The notes below the pieces were generated by a model. The model saw only the letters and a list, made by a program, of their open reading frames with translations. It made no database searches and was not told where the DNA came from. DNA of 5,399 nucleotides from Chloroflexota bacterium (GTDB taxonomy: Bacteria; Chloroflexota; Limnocylindria; Limnocylindrales; CSP1-4). The stretch is taken from NCBI GenBank assembly GCA_021789355.1, contig JAJYJR010000442.1, forward strand, positions 1 through 5,399. The letters run 5' to 3'. Position 1 is the stretch's first letter. Each line of letters begins with the position of its first letter. Positions 1 through 5,399 of this stretch are shown one piece after another. The position numbers were made by a program, and so were the translations under genes.

Positions 1-1039
1 CCTTGAGCAGCTTGCGCTTGGTCACGATCGCCGCGTCCTTGCCCAACGACTTCTCGGTCCAGATCTCCGCGTCCCCGTAGATCACCGGCATGTCGGGGTC
101 GCCGGCCAGCGCGGCGCGCAGAAACGCGACCACCCGCCCCAAGAGGGAGCCGCTCACCGCCAGCGCCGCCGTCGCCCCCGTCGCCGCGTGGGCGGGATAG
201 CTCGCGGCCGTCCCGTGCATCGCCCGATGGGTCGTCACACTGGCCGTCGCCGTCTCGAGCGTGACCAGCGGATCGGTCCCCAGTCGCGGATCCAGGGTGG
301 CCGCACCAGCGATCGTCCAGCGGATGGCGGCGCGCACGATCGGGACGCCCACCCGCACGACGAAATCGGCCGCCCAGCGCAGTCCCGCCCGAAGCGCGCG
401 CACCGGGGCCGCCAGCGGATCGCTGCGCGTGGGCACCGCGTGGTCAAGCGTCACGCCCGAGCCGGCCACACCTCGGCCGGCCGAAGCACCGCGCGCACCC
501 GGGAACCCGGCGCGTGCCGGGCCATCGTCGCCCCGCTCGTCCGCCCGCGATGCGTTCGTGGGGTCAGCGCGACCCGCGATCCCCGCCAGATTGGTGCGCC
601 CCGCCCGCGGGATCGCCACGAGGAAGATGGCGATACCGGCCACCGCCAGCGCGAGGTCGAGCAGCGAGCTCGTCAGCCGATCCACCCAGGCCAGTGGATC
701 GGCCCCCAGGAGCATGACCAGCGGGATCAGCCAGACCGCGCAGCGCGCCAGGAGACGGACGCCGCTGACGAGGCGGGCGATCGCCAGCCGGCGGGCGTCG
801 CCGGCGCTCAACGCCCCGACGTGCGGTGCCAGGAGCAGCACCCCTTCGGCCGCCGCCCACAGGGCGAGGGGCACCCACAGGATCGCGCTCGCGTCGGGGC
901 CCAGGCGCGCGAAGAGGCCGGCGTTGGGGGCCAGACGGGGCCAGGCCAGCGCGGCGAGCGCAGCGGCCAGGTACAGGGGGAAGCTGAGCTGCGGGCGGTT
1001 CGCCCCGCCGGCCAGCGGCTGTCGCGTCGCGTCGTCCAT
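1..1039 (-). CDS. Unrecognised multi-pass membrane protein, C-terminus beyond window edge
   Basis: The minus strand is open from an ATG at 1039 to the window edge: 346 codons with no stop. I do not recognise the family. The start is supported by a good Shine-Dalgarno AGGGAG at 1052-1047, seven bases before the ATG. The first half is hydrophobic, with about four likely membrane segments (roughly residues 19-33, 51-72, 98-115 and 124-143). A Gly/Ala/Arg-rich, probably disordered stretch follows (about 146-200). Further apolar, possibly amphipathic stretches lie near 225-247 and 286-310. The last visible part (about 317-346) is hydrophilic and ends Lys/Arg-rich, so a soluble domain may follow outside the window. 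Only 3 of the first 60 codons end in A or T, a strong coding signal; the plus-strand open frames here give Arg-rich, low-quality proteins. It is divergent from the Argonaute operon, with no evident functional link. The frame is well supported and the function unknown. Confidence 0.8.
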   Translation of the reverse strand, partial: MDDATRQPLAGGANRPQLSFPLYLAAALAALAWPRLAPNAGLFARLGPDASAILWVPLALWAAAEGVLLLAPHVGALSAGDARRLAIARLVSGVRLLARCAVWLIPLVMLLGADPLAWVDRLTSSLLDLALAVAGIAIFLVAIPRAGRTNLAGIAGRADPTNASRADERGDDGPARAGFPGARGASAGRGVAGSGVTLDHAVPTRSDPLAAPVRALRAGLRWAADFVVRVGVPIVRAAIRWTIAGAATLDPRLGTDPLVTLETATASVTTHRAMHGTAASYPAHAATGATAALAVSGSLLGRVVAFLRAALAGDPDMPVIYGDAEIWTEKSLGKDAAIVTKRKLLK

Positions 1040-1046
1040 CGTCGTG

Positions 1047-1052
1047 CTCCCT
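1047..1052 (-). promoter_or_regulatory. Ribosome binding site of the membrane-protein gene
   Basis: AGGGAG on the minus strand, seven bases before the ATG at 1039. It decides the start of the partial membrane-protein gene. Confidence 0.7.
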
Positions 1053-1392
1053 CGCCCTGCGGTCCCGCGCAGCGGGTCTGCGAGAGGCTGGGCGAGGGGG
1101 TGGCGCTGTCAAGGGTTGGAGCATCTCGAGGCAGACGGCGAGTTCGCTCGGCGCGCGGACGGACCGACCAGGCGGACGCTCCCTGCGTCACGACTGAATG
1201 GACCGGACAGTGTTCGAGCCTGGAAGGACGTGTTCCCGGCGGTCGCCCTGACCCACGCACAACCGTGGCTGAACGCACGTCCACCGACGCCGTGCGGTTG
1301 CATACGGCGAACAGGAACAGGGCTTCTGAACCAAGCAGGTGGGAGTTCGTGACCTGGGCCTGGGCTGATTGCGGAGGGTGACACGGAGGGAT

Positions 1393-1412
1393 CCAGCCGC
1401 CATGACGGCTGG
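1393..1412. promoter_or_regulatory. Perfect inverted repeat upstream of the SIR2-APAZ start
   Basis: CCAGCCG at 1393-1399 and CGGCTGG at 1406-1412 form a perfect 7-bp inverted repeat with a 6-base spacer. It ends 24 bases before the SIR2-APAZ ATG. Two further 8-bp palindromes follow, ACCATGGT (1423-1430) and TCGATCGA (1430-1437), the last touching the start codon. The repeat could be an operator or a leader hairpin that limits translation of a toxic effector. Short palindromes are frequent in GC-rich DNA, so the function is inferred only from position. Confidence 0.3.
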
Positions 1413-1436
1413 TGGCGCGGGTACCATGGTCGATCG

Positions 1437-3188
1437 ATGCTCAGTCTGGACGCTCCGATGCCGATCGAGCGCATCACACTGGACGCCTTCGCGCGTCTCC
1501 ACGCCGCGCGGGCTGGGCAATTCATGTGGTTCCTCGGAGCCGGGGCGTCCGTGTCAGCTGGTGTCCCGACTGCCAGCCAACTCATCTGGCAGTTCAAGCG
1601 ATTCCTGTATGCGACGCAGACCACGACCCCGATCAACGGGATCGATGTGGCCGATCCCGTTGTGCGTCGGCGTCTCCAACGCCACTTCGACGAGTCGGGG
1701 ACCCTGCCGTCTGCCGGCACACCGGAGGAGTACGGAGCCTTCTTCGAGGCCGCCTATCCGCACGCCGCGGACCGGAGGCGGATGCTGGACGAGATGATCG
1801 CTGCAGCGCGGCCAGGGTACGGCCAGCTCGCCCTGGCAGCCCTGATGCTCGAGCGCATCGTCCCAGCCATCTGGACAACGAACTTTGATCGCGCGGTTGA
1901 GGACGCCGTGGCGGGGCTCTCGGGCACGACGACGGCGCTGACGACGGCATCCCTGACGGAACCCGGGATCGCTCTGCGCGCCTTCACAGAAAGTCGATTC
2001 CCACTGCTCGTAAAGCTCCACGGCGATTACCAATCCGAGAACCTGAAGAACACGTCGGCCGAGCTACGCGAGCAGGACGCCAAGCTGCGCCAGGCGCTCC
2101 ACAGCGCCTGCCAGCGCTTCGGGCTCGTCGTGGCTGGATACAGCGGACGCGATGTATCGGTGATGGAGGCGCTGTCGGTCGCGGTCGAGCAGGCCGACGC
2201 GTTCCCGGCTGGCCTCTTCTGGATCCATCGAGACCCAGATCCTCCAGGAGGTCGGCCCGCCGAGCTGCTCGATCGCGCGGCGGCGCGCGGGATTCAGGTC
2301 GCGTGGGTCCAGGCTGGTACGTTTGACGAACTGATGGGAAGCGTTCTGGTGCCGATCAGCGTTCCGGCAGGCGCGAGTGCCAAGATAGATGCCGCCAGGC
2401 CGCCGGCGCGCTTCGTCCCATTCGCGCTCACGCCGGCGGGCAACGGCTGGCCGGTTATCCGCCTGAACTCGCTGCGTCTTCTTGGCCACCCGACGACGTG
2501 CCGGCGAGTCGAGTGTGTGATCGGTGGGACGAAAGAGGTTCGTCGAGCGGTGATGGAAGCCGACGGCCACCTTCTCGCCGTCAGGCGGCGGGACGGCGTG
2601 GTGGGGTTCGGTGAAGACCGCGAGTTCCATCGGGTCTTCGACCCCTATCGAATCACGGCGTTCGACGTACAGCCACTGGTGGGTCGCGCCGGAAACTCGA
2701 CGGATGTGGGGCTCATCTATGAGGCGCTCGCTGGCGCTCTGGCGCGTGAGCGGCAGCTCGTCCATCGCCGGATGAAGGGACAGCACATCCTCACGATCGA
2801 TGGGGCCTTGGCCGCCGATGCGAGGTTTGCGGCCCTTCGCGGGGTCGCCTCGACGCTGGCGGGCACGATCCCGCGAACCACACTCGGATGGGCCGAAGGT
2901 GTCGAGCTCGCCCTCGAGTGGCACGCCGAGCAGCCGTGGCTGGTGTTCGAGCCCATGGTTTGGGCCGAACGCCCGGCAGATGAGGAACAGCGGGACATCC
3001 GGCTGGCCTGGCTGAAGAACCGCACGGCGCCTCGCTACAACCGCGCTTGGAACTCGCTCTTCGAGGCGTGGGCGGCGACACTCGCCACGCCAGGCGCCGT
3101 CTCGCTGTTCGGTGTCCCTCAGGCGGACGGCCTCGACGCCACCTTCGAGTTGGACCCCACCACCGCATTCAGCAGGGCACTGGTATGA
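1437..3188 (+). CDS. SIR2-APAZ protein, NAD+-hydrolase effector of a short Argonaute (SPARSA) system
   Basis: A 583-residue protein. Residues about 25-290 form a SIR2-like NAD+-binding domain: GAGAS at 34-38 followed by AGVP (41-44), the TTNFD motif (147-151, with Asn149), KLHGD (193-197, with the catalytic-type His195) and GYSGRD (234-239). All key SIR2 positions are present, so an active NAD+ hydrolase is expected. Residues about 325-583 match the APAZ region, which stands in for the N/linker part of long Argonautes. Landmarks are WLVFEP (501-506) and RYNRAWNSLFEAW (533-545). In characterised SPARSA systems this protein binds the short Argonaute encoded next and destroys NAD(P)+ once guide RNA and target DNA pair. 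The stop overlaps the Argonaute start by 4 bp. No ATG, GTG or TTG lies in frame between the upstream stop at 1350-1352 and 1437, so 1437 is the furthest usual start. The ATG at 1458 (MPIERITL) is an alternative, with a weak GGA seven bases upstream; 1437 has no clear Shine-Dalgarno. Family assignment is by motif recognition and is strong. Confidence 0.93.
   Translation: MLSLDAPMPIERITLDAFARLHAARAGQFMWFLGAGASVSAGVPTASQLIWQFKRFLYATQTTTPINGIDVADPVVRRRLQRHFDESGTLPSAGTPEEYGAFFEAAYPHAADRRRMLDEMIAAARPGYGQLALAALMLERIVPAIWTTNFDRAVEDAVAGLSGTTTALTTASLTEPGIALRAFTESRFPLLVKLHGDYQSENLKNTSAELREQDAKLRQALHSACQRFGLVVAGYSGRDVSVMEALSVAVEQADAFPAGLFWIHRDPDPPGGRPAELLDRAAARGIQVAWVQAGTFDELMGSVLVPISVPAGASAKIDAARPPARFVPFALTPAGNGWPVIRLNSLRLLGHPTTCRRVECVIGGTKEVRRAVMEADGHLLAVRRRDGVVGFGEDREFHRVFDPYRITAFDVQPLVGRAGNSTDVGLIYEALAGALARERQLVHRRMKGQHILTIDGALAADARFAALRGVASTLAGTIPRTTLGWAEGVELALEWHAEQPWLVFEPMVWAERPADEEQRDIRLAWLKNRTAPRYNRAWNSLFEAWAATLATPGAVSLFGVPQADGLDATFELDPTTAFSRALV
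3174..3177 (+). promoter_or_regulatory. Weak ribosome binding site for the short Argonaute gene, inside SIR2-APAZ
   Basis: AGGG ends seven bases before the ATG at 3185, within the last codons of the SIR2-APAZ gene. Together with the ATGA stop/start overlap it suggests translational coupling, giving roughly matched amounts of the two subunits. Confidence 0.45.
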
Positions 3189-4636
3189 CTCGGAACCCGG
3201 CTGAGCTTGGAGCTCACAGACGACTGCCCGAACCTGAGCTCCTGTTCGACCTTGCGGATACCAGCCATCGCCATGCACATCCGCTGTACGGCCTTCTCCA
3301 GTTCGGACCCCTCAGTGCCGGCGCGATGGCCATGCTCGCGCCACAGATCCGTCTTGCCCCAATCACACCGCACCAGGAGCTCGGCCCATTGAGCGGCCTC
3401 GTCGAGGAGTTGCGGAAGCAGCACCGTCCGACCGAGCGGCGAACGTACCTGCCCGACTATCCCGGGATGGGCCGTCTCTTCCGGCGCGAGGCCGTGATCG
3501 CAAGACCACCGGCACGCGTCGAGCTGGCCGCTGACCTGGATGCGCGCCTGGCCGCGTCCGACAAGCCTTACCTCGTTCTGGCCGAAGCGGTAAGCCACGC
3601 GATCGCTCAGCTCGAGGCGTGCCGCCCCGACTGGGACATCGCAGTGATCTACCTGCCCGCCCGCTGGTCCCTGGCATTCAAGGGTCCCGACGACGATTTC
3701 GACCTCCACGACTACGTGAAGGCAATCGCCGCGGCGCGGGCGATCCCCTCCCAGATCGTTACCGAGGAGAAGGCGCTCCGCTACGGCGATCGGGCTAGCG
3801 TCGCCTGGAGGCTGTCAATCGCGCTCTATACCAAGGCCGGTGGCGTGCCCTGGAAGATGGTGCCGCAAGAGCCTGAGACCGCCTTCATCGGCCTCAGCTA
3901 CGCGCTGCGAGGCGACAGCCCGAGCGGCCCGCGGTTCGTCACCTGCTGCTCCCAGGTCTTCGACACAGAGGGGGTCGGCTTGGAGTTCGTCGCCTTCGAG
4001 ACGGACCGCGATCGGGTGACCGTGATCAACGACAACCCGTTCCTCACGCGGGAGCAGATGCGGGCGGTCGTTGCGAGCAGCCTCGCCCTGTACGTCGACC
4101 GGCAGGCCGGACGCACGCCACGGCGCGTCGTCCTCCACAAGCAGACCGAGTTCCGCCGCGACGAGCTTGACGGGATCTATGACGCGCTCCCGTCGGTCGC
4201 GGAGGTCGAGGCGGTCCAGATCCTCGAACATCCGAACTGGCGCGGGGTCCTGCTCAACGCGGCGCGGACCCTCACCGTCGATCGCCGCAGCGAGCCCGAC
4301 AACTACCCGGTCCATCGGGGGACAAGCCTGATCCTCGACGAGCGGGACATGCTGCTCTGGACGCATGGCAACGCAGCGGCTGTCACGGGCGGTCAGGGCT
4401 ATCTCCAGGGCGGCAAAGGCATCCCCCGACCGATCATCGTCCGCCGTTTCGCAGGCCGCAGTGCGCCGACGCTCGTCGCATCGGAGATCCTCGGGCTGAC
4501 CAAGATGGACTGGAACAACGATGCGCTCTATGACATTCTGCCGGCCACCCTCGGCTTCGCCTCCACCTTGGCTCAAGTCATCAAGCGGATGCCCGCGATC
4601 GATCGGCGAACGTATCCCTTCCGGCTGTTCATGTAG
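3185..4636 (+). CDS. Short prokaryotic Argonaute (MID-PIWI, nuclease-dead), SPARSA system
   Basis: A 483-residue protein of the usual short-pAgo length, with no PAZ domain. It starts with a typical short-pAgo N-terminus (LPEPELLFDLADTS at 14-27, then GLLQFGPLS at 36-44). The MID domain carries a likely guide 5'-phosphate pocket: His175 and Lys179 in LHDYVKA, Gln190 in IPSQIV, and Lys217 in YTKAGGVPW, fitting the H-K-Q-K pattern. The PIWI domain spans roughly 228-483. The position of the first catalytic Asp reads IGLS (Ser238). The place of the later RDG-type Asp reads HKQTEF (318-323). The slicing site is therefore lost, as in short pAgos generally. The C-terminal signature GLTKMDWNND (437-446), LPATLGFA (452-459) and the YPFRLFM end are characteristic. 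The ATG at 3185 overlaps the SIR2-APAZ stop. An in-frame start at 3047 would add 46 residues encoded inside SIR2-APAZ that look unlike the family. Inferred role: guide-RNA-directed sensor of invading DNA that activates the SIR2 partner. Confidence 0.93.
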   Translation: MTRNPAELGAHRRLPEPELLFDLADTSHRHAHPLYGLLQFGPLSAGAMAMLAPQIRLAPITPHQELGPLSGLVEELRKQHRPTERRTYLPDYPGMGRLFRREAVIARPPARVELAADLDARLAASDKPYLVLAEAVSHAIAQLEACRPDWDIAVIYLPARWSLAFKGPDDDFDLHDYVKAIAAARAIPSQIVTEEKALRYGDRASVAWRLSIALYTKAGGVPWKMVPQEPETAFIGLSYALRGDSPSGPRFVTCCSQVFDTEGVGLEFVAFETDRDRVTVINDNPFLTREQMRAVVASSLALYVDRQAGRTPRRVVLHKQTEFRRDELDGIYDALPSVAEVEAVQILEHPNWRGVLLNAARTLTVDRRSEPDNYPVHRGTSLILDERDMLLWTHGNAAAVTGGQGYLQGGKGIPRPIIVRRFAGRSAPTLVASEILGLTKMDWNNDALYDILPATLGFASTLAQVIKRMPAIDRRTYPFRLFM

Positions 4637-5018
4637 TCATTGACAGACCTGGTTCGGCACCCCACACTCGACCCGCATTCGTCCGACAACGTTATGTGCG
4701 AGGGCCGTTCCCGTTAGCGGGAGCGGTCCTCCTTCCTTCTGCGCAGCGTCAGCGTTCAGTTCGATCGGCGCTCGTCATCGGTAGTCCACGTTCACGCGGC
4801 GCCGGACCTCAGGCACCATTCGGCATCCGAGCGTGCGCCTCCTCTGGTCTTCGTCCGAATGCGATCTCAAGGACCGTTCATCGCGGCGAGTGTGTCGGGA
4901 TGCTCGAACCGGCGGACAACCGCGCCTGTGCACCAGGACGCCTGGCCCGATGGAGCCCGCACCCTCTGGCCAGCACGGTCTGGCACGCCGAGCGGCTCTC
5001 GCGCAGAATCGGCGGATC
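4637..5018. other. Intergenic stretch downstream of the Argonaute operon
   Basis: Apart from the hairpin at 4702-4740 I see no supported gene here. Open frames on both strands give Arg/Ser/Pro-rich proteins without family features. I looked for tRNA T-arm motifs near 4758 and 4903 but found no matching stems. A TTGACA at 4640-4645 lacks a good -10 partner. Confidence 0.5.
4702..4740 (+). terminator. Probable rho-independent terminator of the SIR2-APAZ/pAgo operon
   Basis: An 11-bp stem (4703-4713 with 4718-4729, including a G-T wobble and one bulged T at 4727) closes a TTAG loop. It is followed at 4730-4740 by the pyrimidine-rich tail TCCTTCCTTCT. It lies 66 bases after the Argonaute stop, on the right side for ending the operon. 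The tail is mixed C/T rather than a pure T run, so termination strength is uncertain. Confidence 0.55.
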
Positions 5019-5267
5019 ATGGAGCGGATCAGCCTGAACCAGCTCGACGAGACACCGGCTGTGCTGTGCGTCGGCATGGCCGCCGGCGCGCCTCCCTGCG
5101 AGTCGGCGCGCGGGGCGTGGGGCGAGCTGTGCCCCGACTGCGGTGCTCGCCTGCCGCCCCTGCCAACGCCGCTCCAGTCCTGGCACGCCGCCCGAAGGAA
5201 CGACCCAATCCTCTCGGAACGCGCCCGCGCCCTGCGCTCGCCCCTGCGGAACTGGCACCTGCGCTGA
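5019..5267 (+). CDS. Small Cys-rich hypothetical protein, possible zinc-binding fold
   Basis: An 82-residue open frame starting MERISLNQLDE. I do not recognise the family. Four cysteines at 17, 27, 38 and 41 are spaced C-x9-C-x10-C-x2-C, the last pair in LCPDCGARL, which resembles half of a zinc ribbon. The C-terminal half is Arg/Pro-rich and basic (about residues 55-82), so nucleic-acid contact is conceivable. Coding is supported by third-position composition: only 9 of 82 codons end in A or T. The start is uncertain. The same frame is open upstream to about 4833, but the ATG at 5019 is where the Arg/Gly-rich low-quality sequence gives way to protein-like sequence. GGCGGA (5011-5016) is too close to the ATG for an ideal ribosome binding site. 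It could be a chance open frame in GC-rich DNA. Confidence 0.5.
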   Translation: MERISLNQLDETPAVLCVGMAAGAPPCESARGAWGELCPDCGARLPPLPTPLQSWHAARRNDPILSERARALRSPLRNWHLR

Positions 5268-5297
5268 CGTGCTAGCCCGGCCCGGCCGGGGGTGCTA
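5268..5297. terminator. GC-rich imperfect hairpin between convergent frames
   Basis: TAGC (5273-5276) pairs with GCTA (5294-5297). Alternatively, CCCGG (5276-5280) pairs with CCGGG (5286-5290) inside it. It lies directly after the stop of the small Cys-rich frame and at the stop of the minus-strand frame, where a bidirectional terminator is expected. There is no T-rich tail on either side, so this is a weak call. Confidence 0.25.
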
Positions 5298-5399
5298 CCG
5301 ATCGAGCTGTGCCCAGCCGCCACGAGCCTTTCGATCCGGCTTCTTGCCCGGCTGATCGGCAGTCGTCGTGCCGACCGCCGAGGGCCAGGGCCACTGGTC
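5295..5399 (-). CDS. Possible C-terminal end of an unrecognised minus-strand gene
   Basis: The minus strand is open from the window edge to a TAG at 5297-5295, giving 34 residues. The visible part includes WPWPSAVG and ends KKPDRKARGGWAQLDR, a plausible hydrophilic basic tail. The hairpin at 5268-5297 sits at its end. Thirty-four open codons are easily met by chance in GC-rich DNA, and no start, domain or motif is visible, so this is tentative. The sequence beyond the window would settle it. Confidence 0.3.
   Translation of the reverse strand, partial: DQWPWPSAVGTTTADQPGKKPDRKARGGWAQLDR

Larger units (their letters stand above)
1040..1436. other. Divergent intergenic region between membrane-protein gene and Argonaute operon
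   Basis: About 400 bases without a convincing gene. It must carry the promoters of both divergent transcription units, but I see no good paired -35/-10 boxes on either strand. A perfect TTGACA lies on the minus strand at 1112-1107, but no TATAAT-like box follows at 16-19 bases. On the plus side there is a tandem CGGAGGG (1372-1378 and 1384-1390) and a cluster of palindromes at 1393-1437 just before the SIR2-APAZ start. Open frames crossing this region are Arg-rich and run through both neighbouring genes, so I regard them as shadows. Confidence 0.6.

Noticed and set aside
1084..1112. Minus-strand promoter based on TTGACA at 1112-1107
   Set aside because: The -35 box is perfect, but the sequence 16-19 bases downstream is GC-rich and has nothing close to TATAAT.
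188..1381. Long plus-strand open frames of 397 and 363 residues over the left flank
   Set aside because: Their products are Arg/Pro/Gly-rich without fold-like patterns. The minus strand over the same bases gives a hydrophobic membrane-protein sequence with highly GC-biased third positions and a good ribosome site.
3047..3184. N-terminal extension of the Argonaute frame from 3047
   Set aside because: It would overlap SIR2-APAZ by over 140 bases and add 46 residues unlike short Argonautes. The ATG at 3185 gives the expected N-terminus and the usual 4-bp overlap.
2064..3278. 404-residue minus-strand open frame opposite SIR2-APAZ
   Set aside because: It is a shadow of the SIR2-APAZ gene, whose plus frame carries recognisable family motifs throughout.
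3815..4576. 253-residue minus-strand open frame opposite the Argonaute gene
   Set aside because: It is antisense to well-recognised PIWI motifs and has no family features of its own.
4640..4668. Plus-strand promoter with TTGACA at 4640-4645 and CACACT at 4663-4668
   Set aside because: The -10 box matches only three of six positions, and the probable terminator at 4702-4740 lies just after it.
4750..4910. TTCGA-containing sequences that might be tRNA T-loops
   Set aside because: No flanking five-base stems pair on either strand, and no acceptor or anticodon arm can be built.
4775..5323. 182-residue minus-strand open frame over the right flank
   Set aside because: The product is Arg/Ser/Gly-rich with no recognisable domain, and it overlaps the better-supported plus-strand Cys-rich frame.
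5356..5374. Inverted repeat TCGGCA / TGCCGA with a 7-base spacer
   Set aside because: Six-base arms are common by chance in GC-rich DNA, and it lies inside a possible coding end with no promoter context.

Overview
This is a GC-rich bacterial window; one 60-codon sample of a flanking gene has about 95% G/C at third positions. The phylum cannot be fixed from the sequence. The base composition would suit a high-GC chromosome such as Chloroflexota/Thermomicrobia, Actinomycetota or a high-GC proteobacterium, but that is only a guess.

The centre (1437-4636, + strand) is a two-gene operon that I recognise as a short prokaryotic Argonaute system of the SPARSA type (SIR2-APAZ plus short pAgo). The first gene encodes a 583-residue protein with an N-terminal SIR2 NAD+-hydrolase domain and a C-terminal APAZ domain. 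The second encodes a 483-residue short Argonaute made of MID and PIWI domains. Its guide 5'-phosphate pocket looks intact and its nuclease residues are lost. The two genes overlap by 4 bp (ATGA), so they are almost certainly translated together. In characterised relatives the two proteins form a heterodimer that uses a guide RNA to recognise invading DNA, usually plasmid or phage. It then switches on the SIR2 domain, which depletes NAD+ and stops or kills the cell (abortive infection). A hairpin with a pyrimidine-rich tail at 4702-4740 probably terminates the operon.

Left flank (1-1039, - strand): the first 346 codons of an unrecognised membrane protein, running off the window edge, with a good ribosome binding site. 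A 397-bp divergent intergenic region (1040-1436) separates it from the defence operon and holds several short palindromes close to the SIR2-APAZ start.

Right flank: after about 380 bp without a convincing gene comes a small Cys-rich open frame (5019-5267, +). On the opposite strand the last 34 codons of a possible gene (5295-5399, -) converge on it, with a GC-rich imperfect hairpin between the two. The flanking genes show no evident functional link to the Argonaute module. They use a more GC-rich codon set, which fits the module being a transferred defence cassette.
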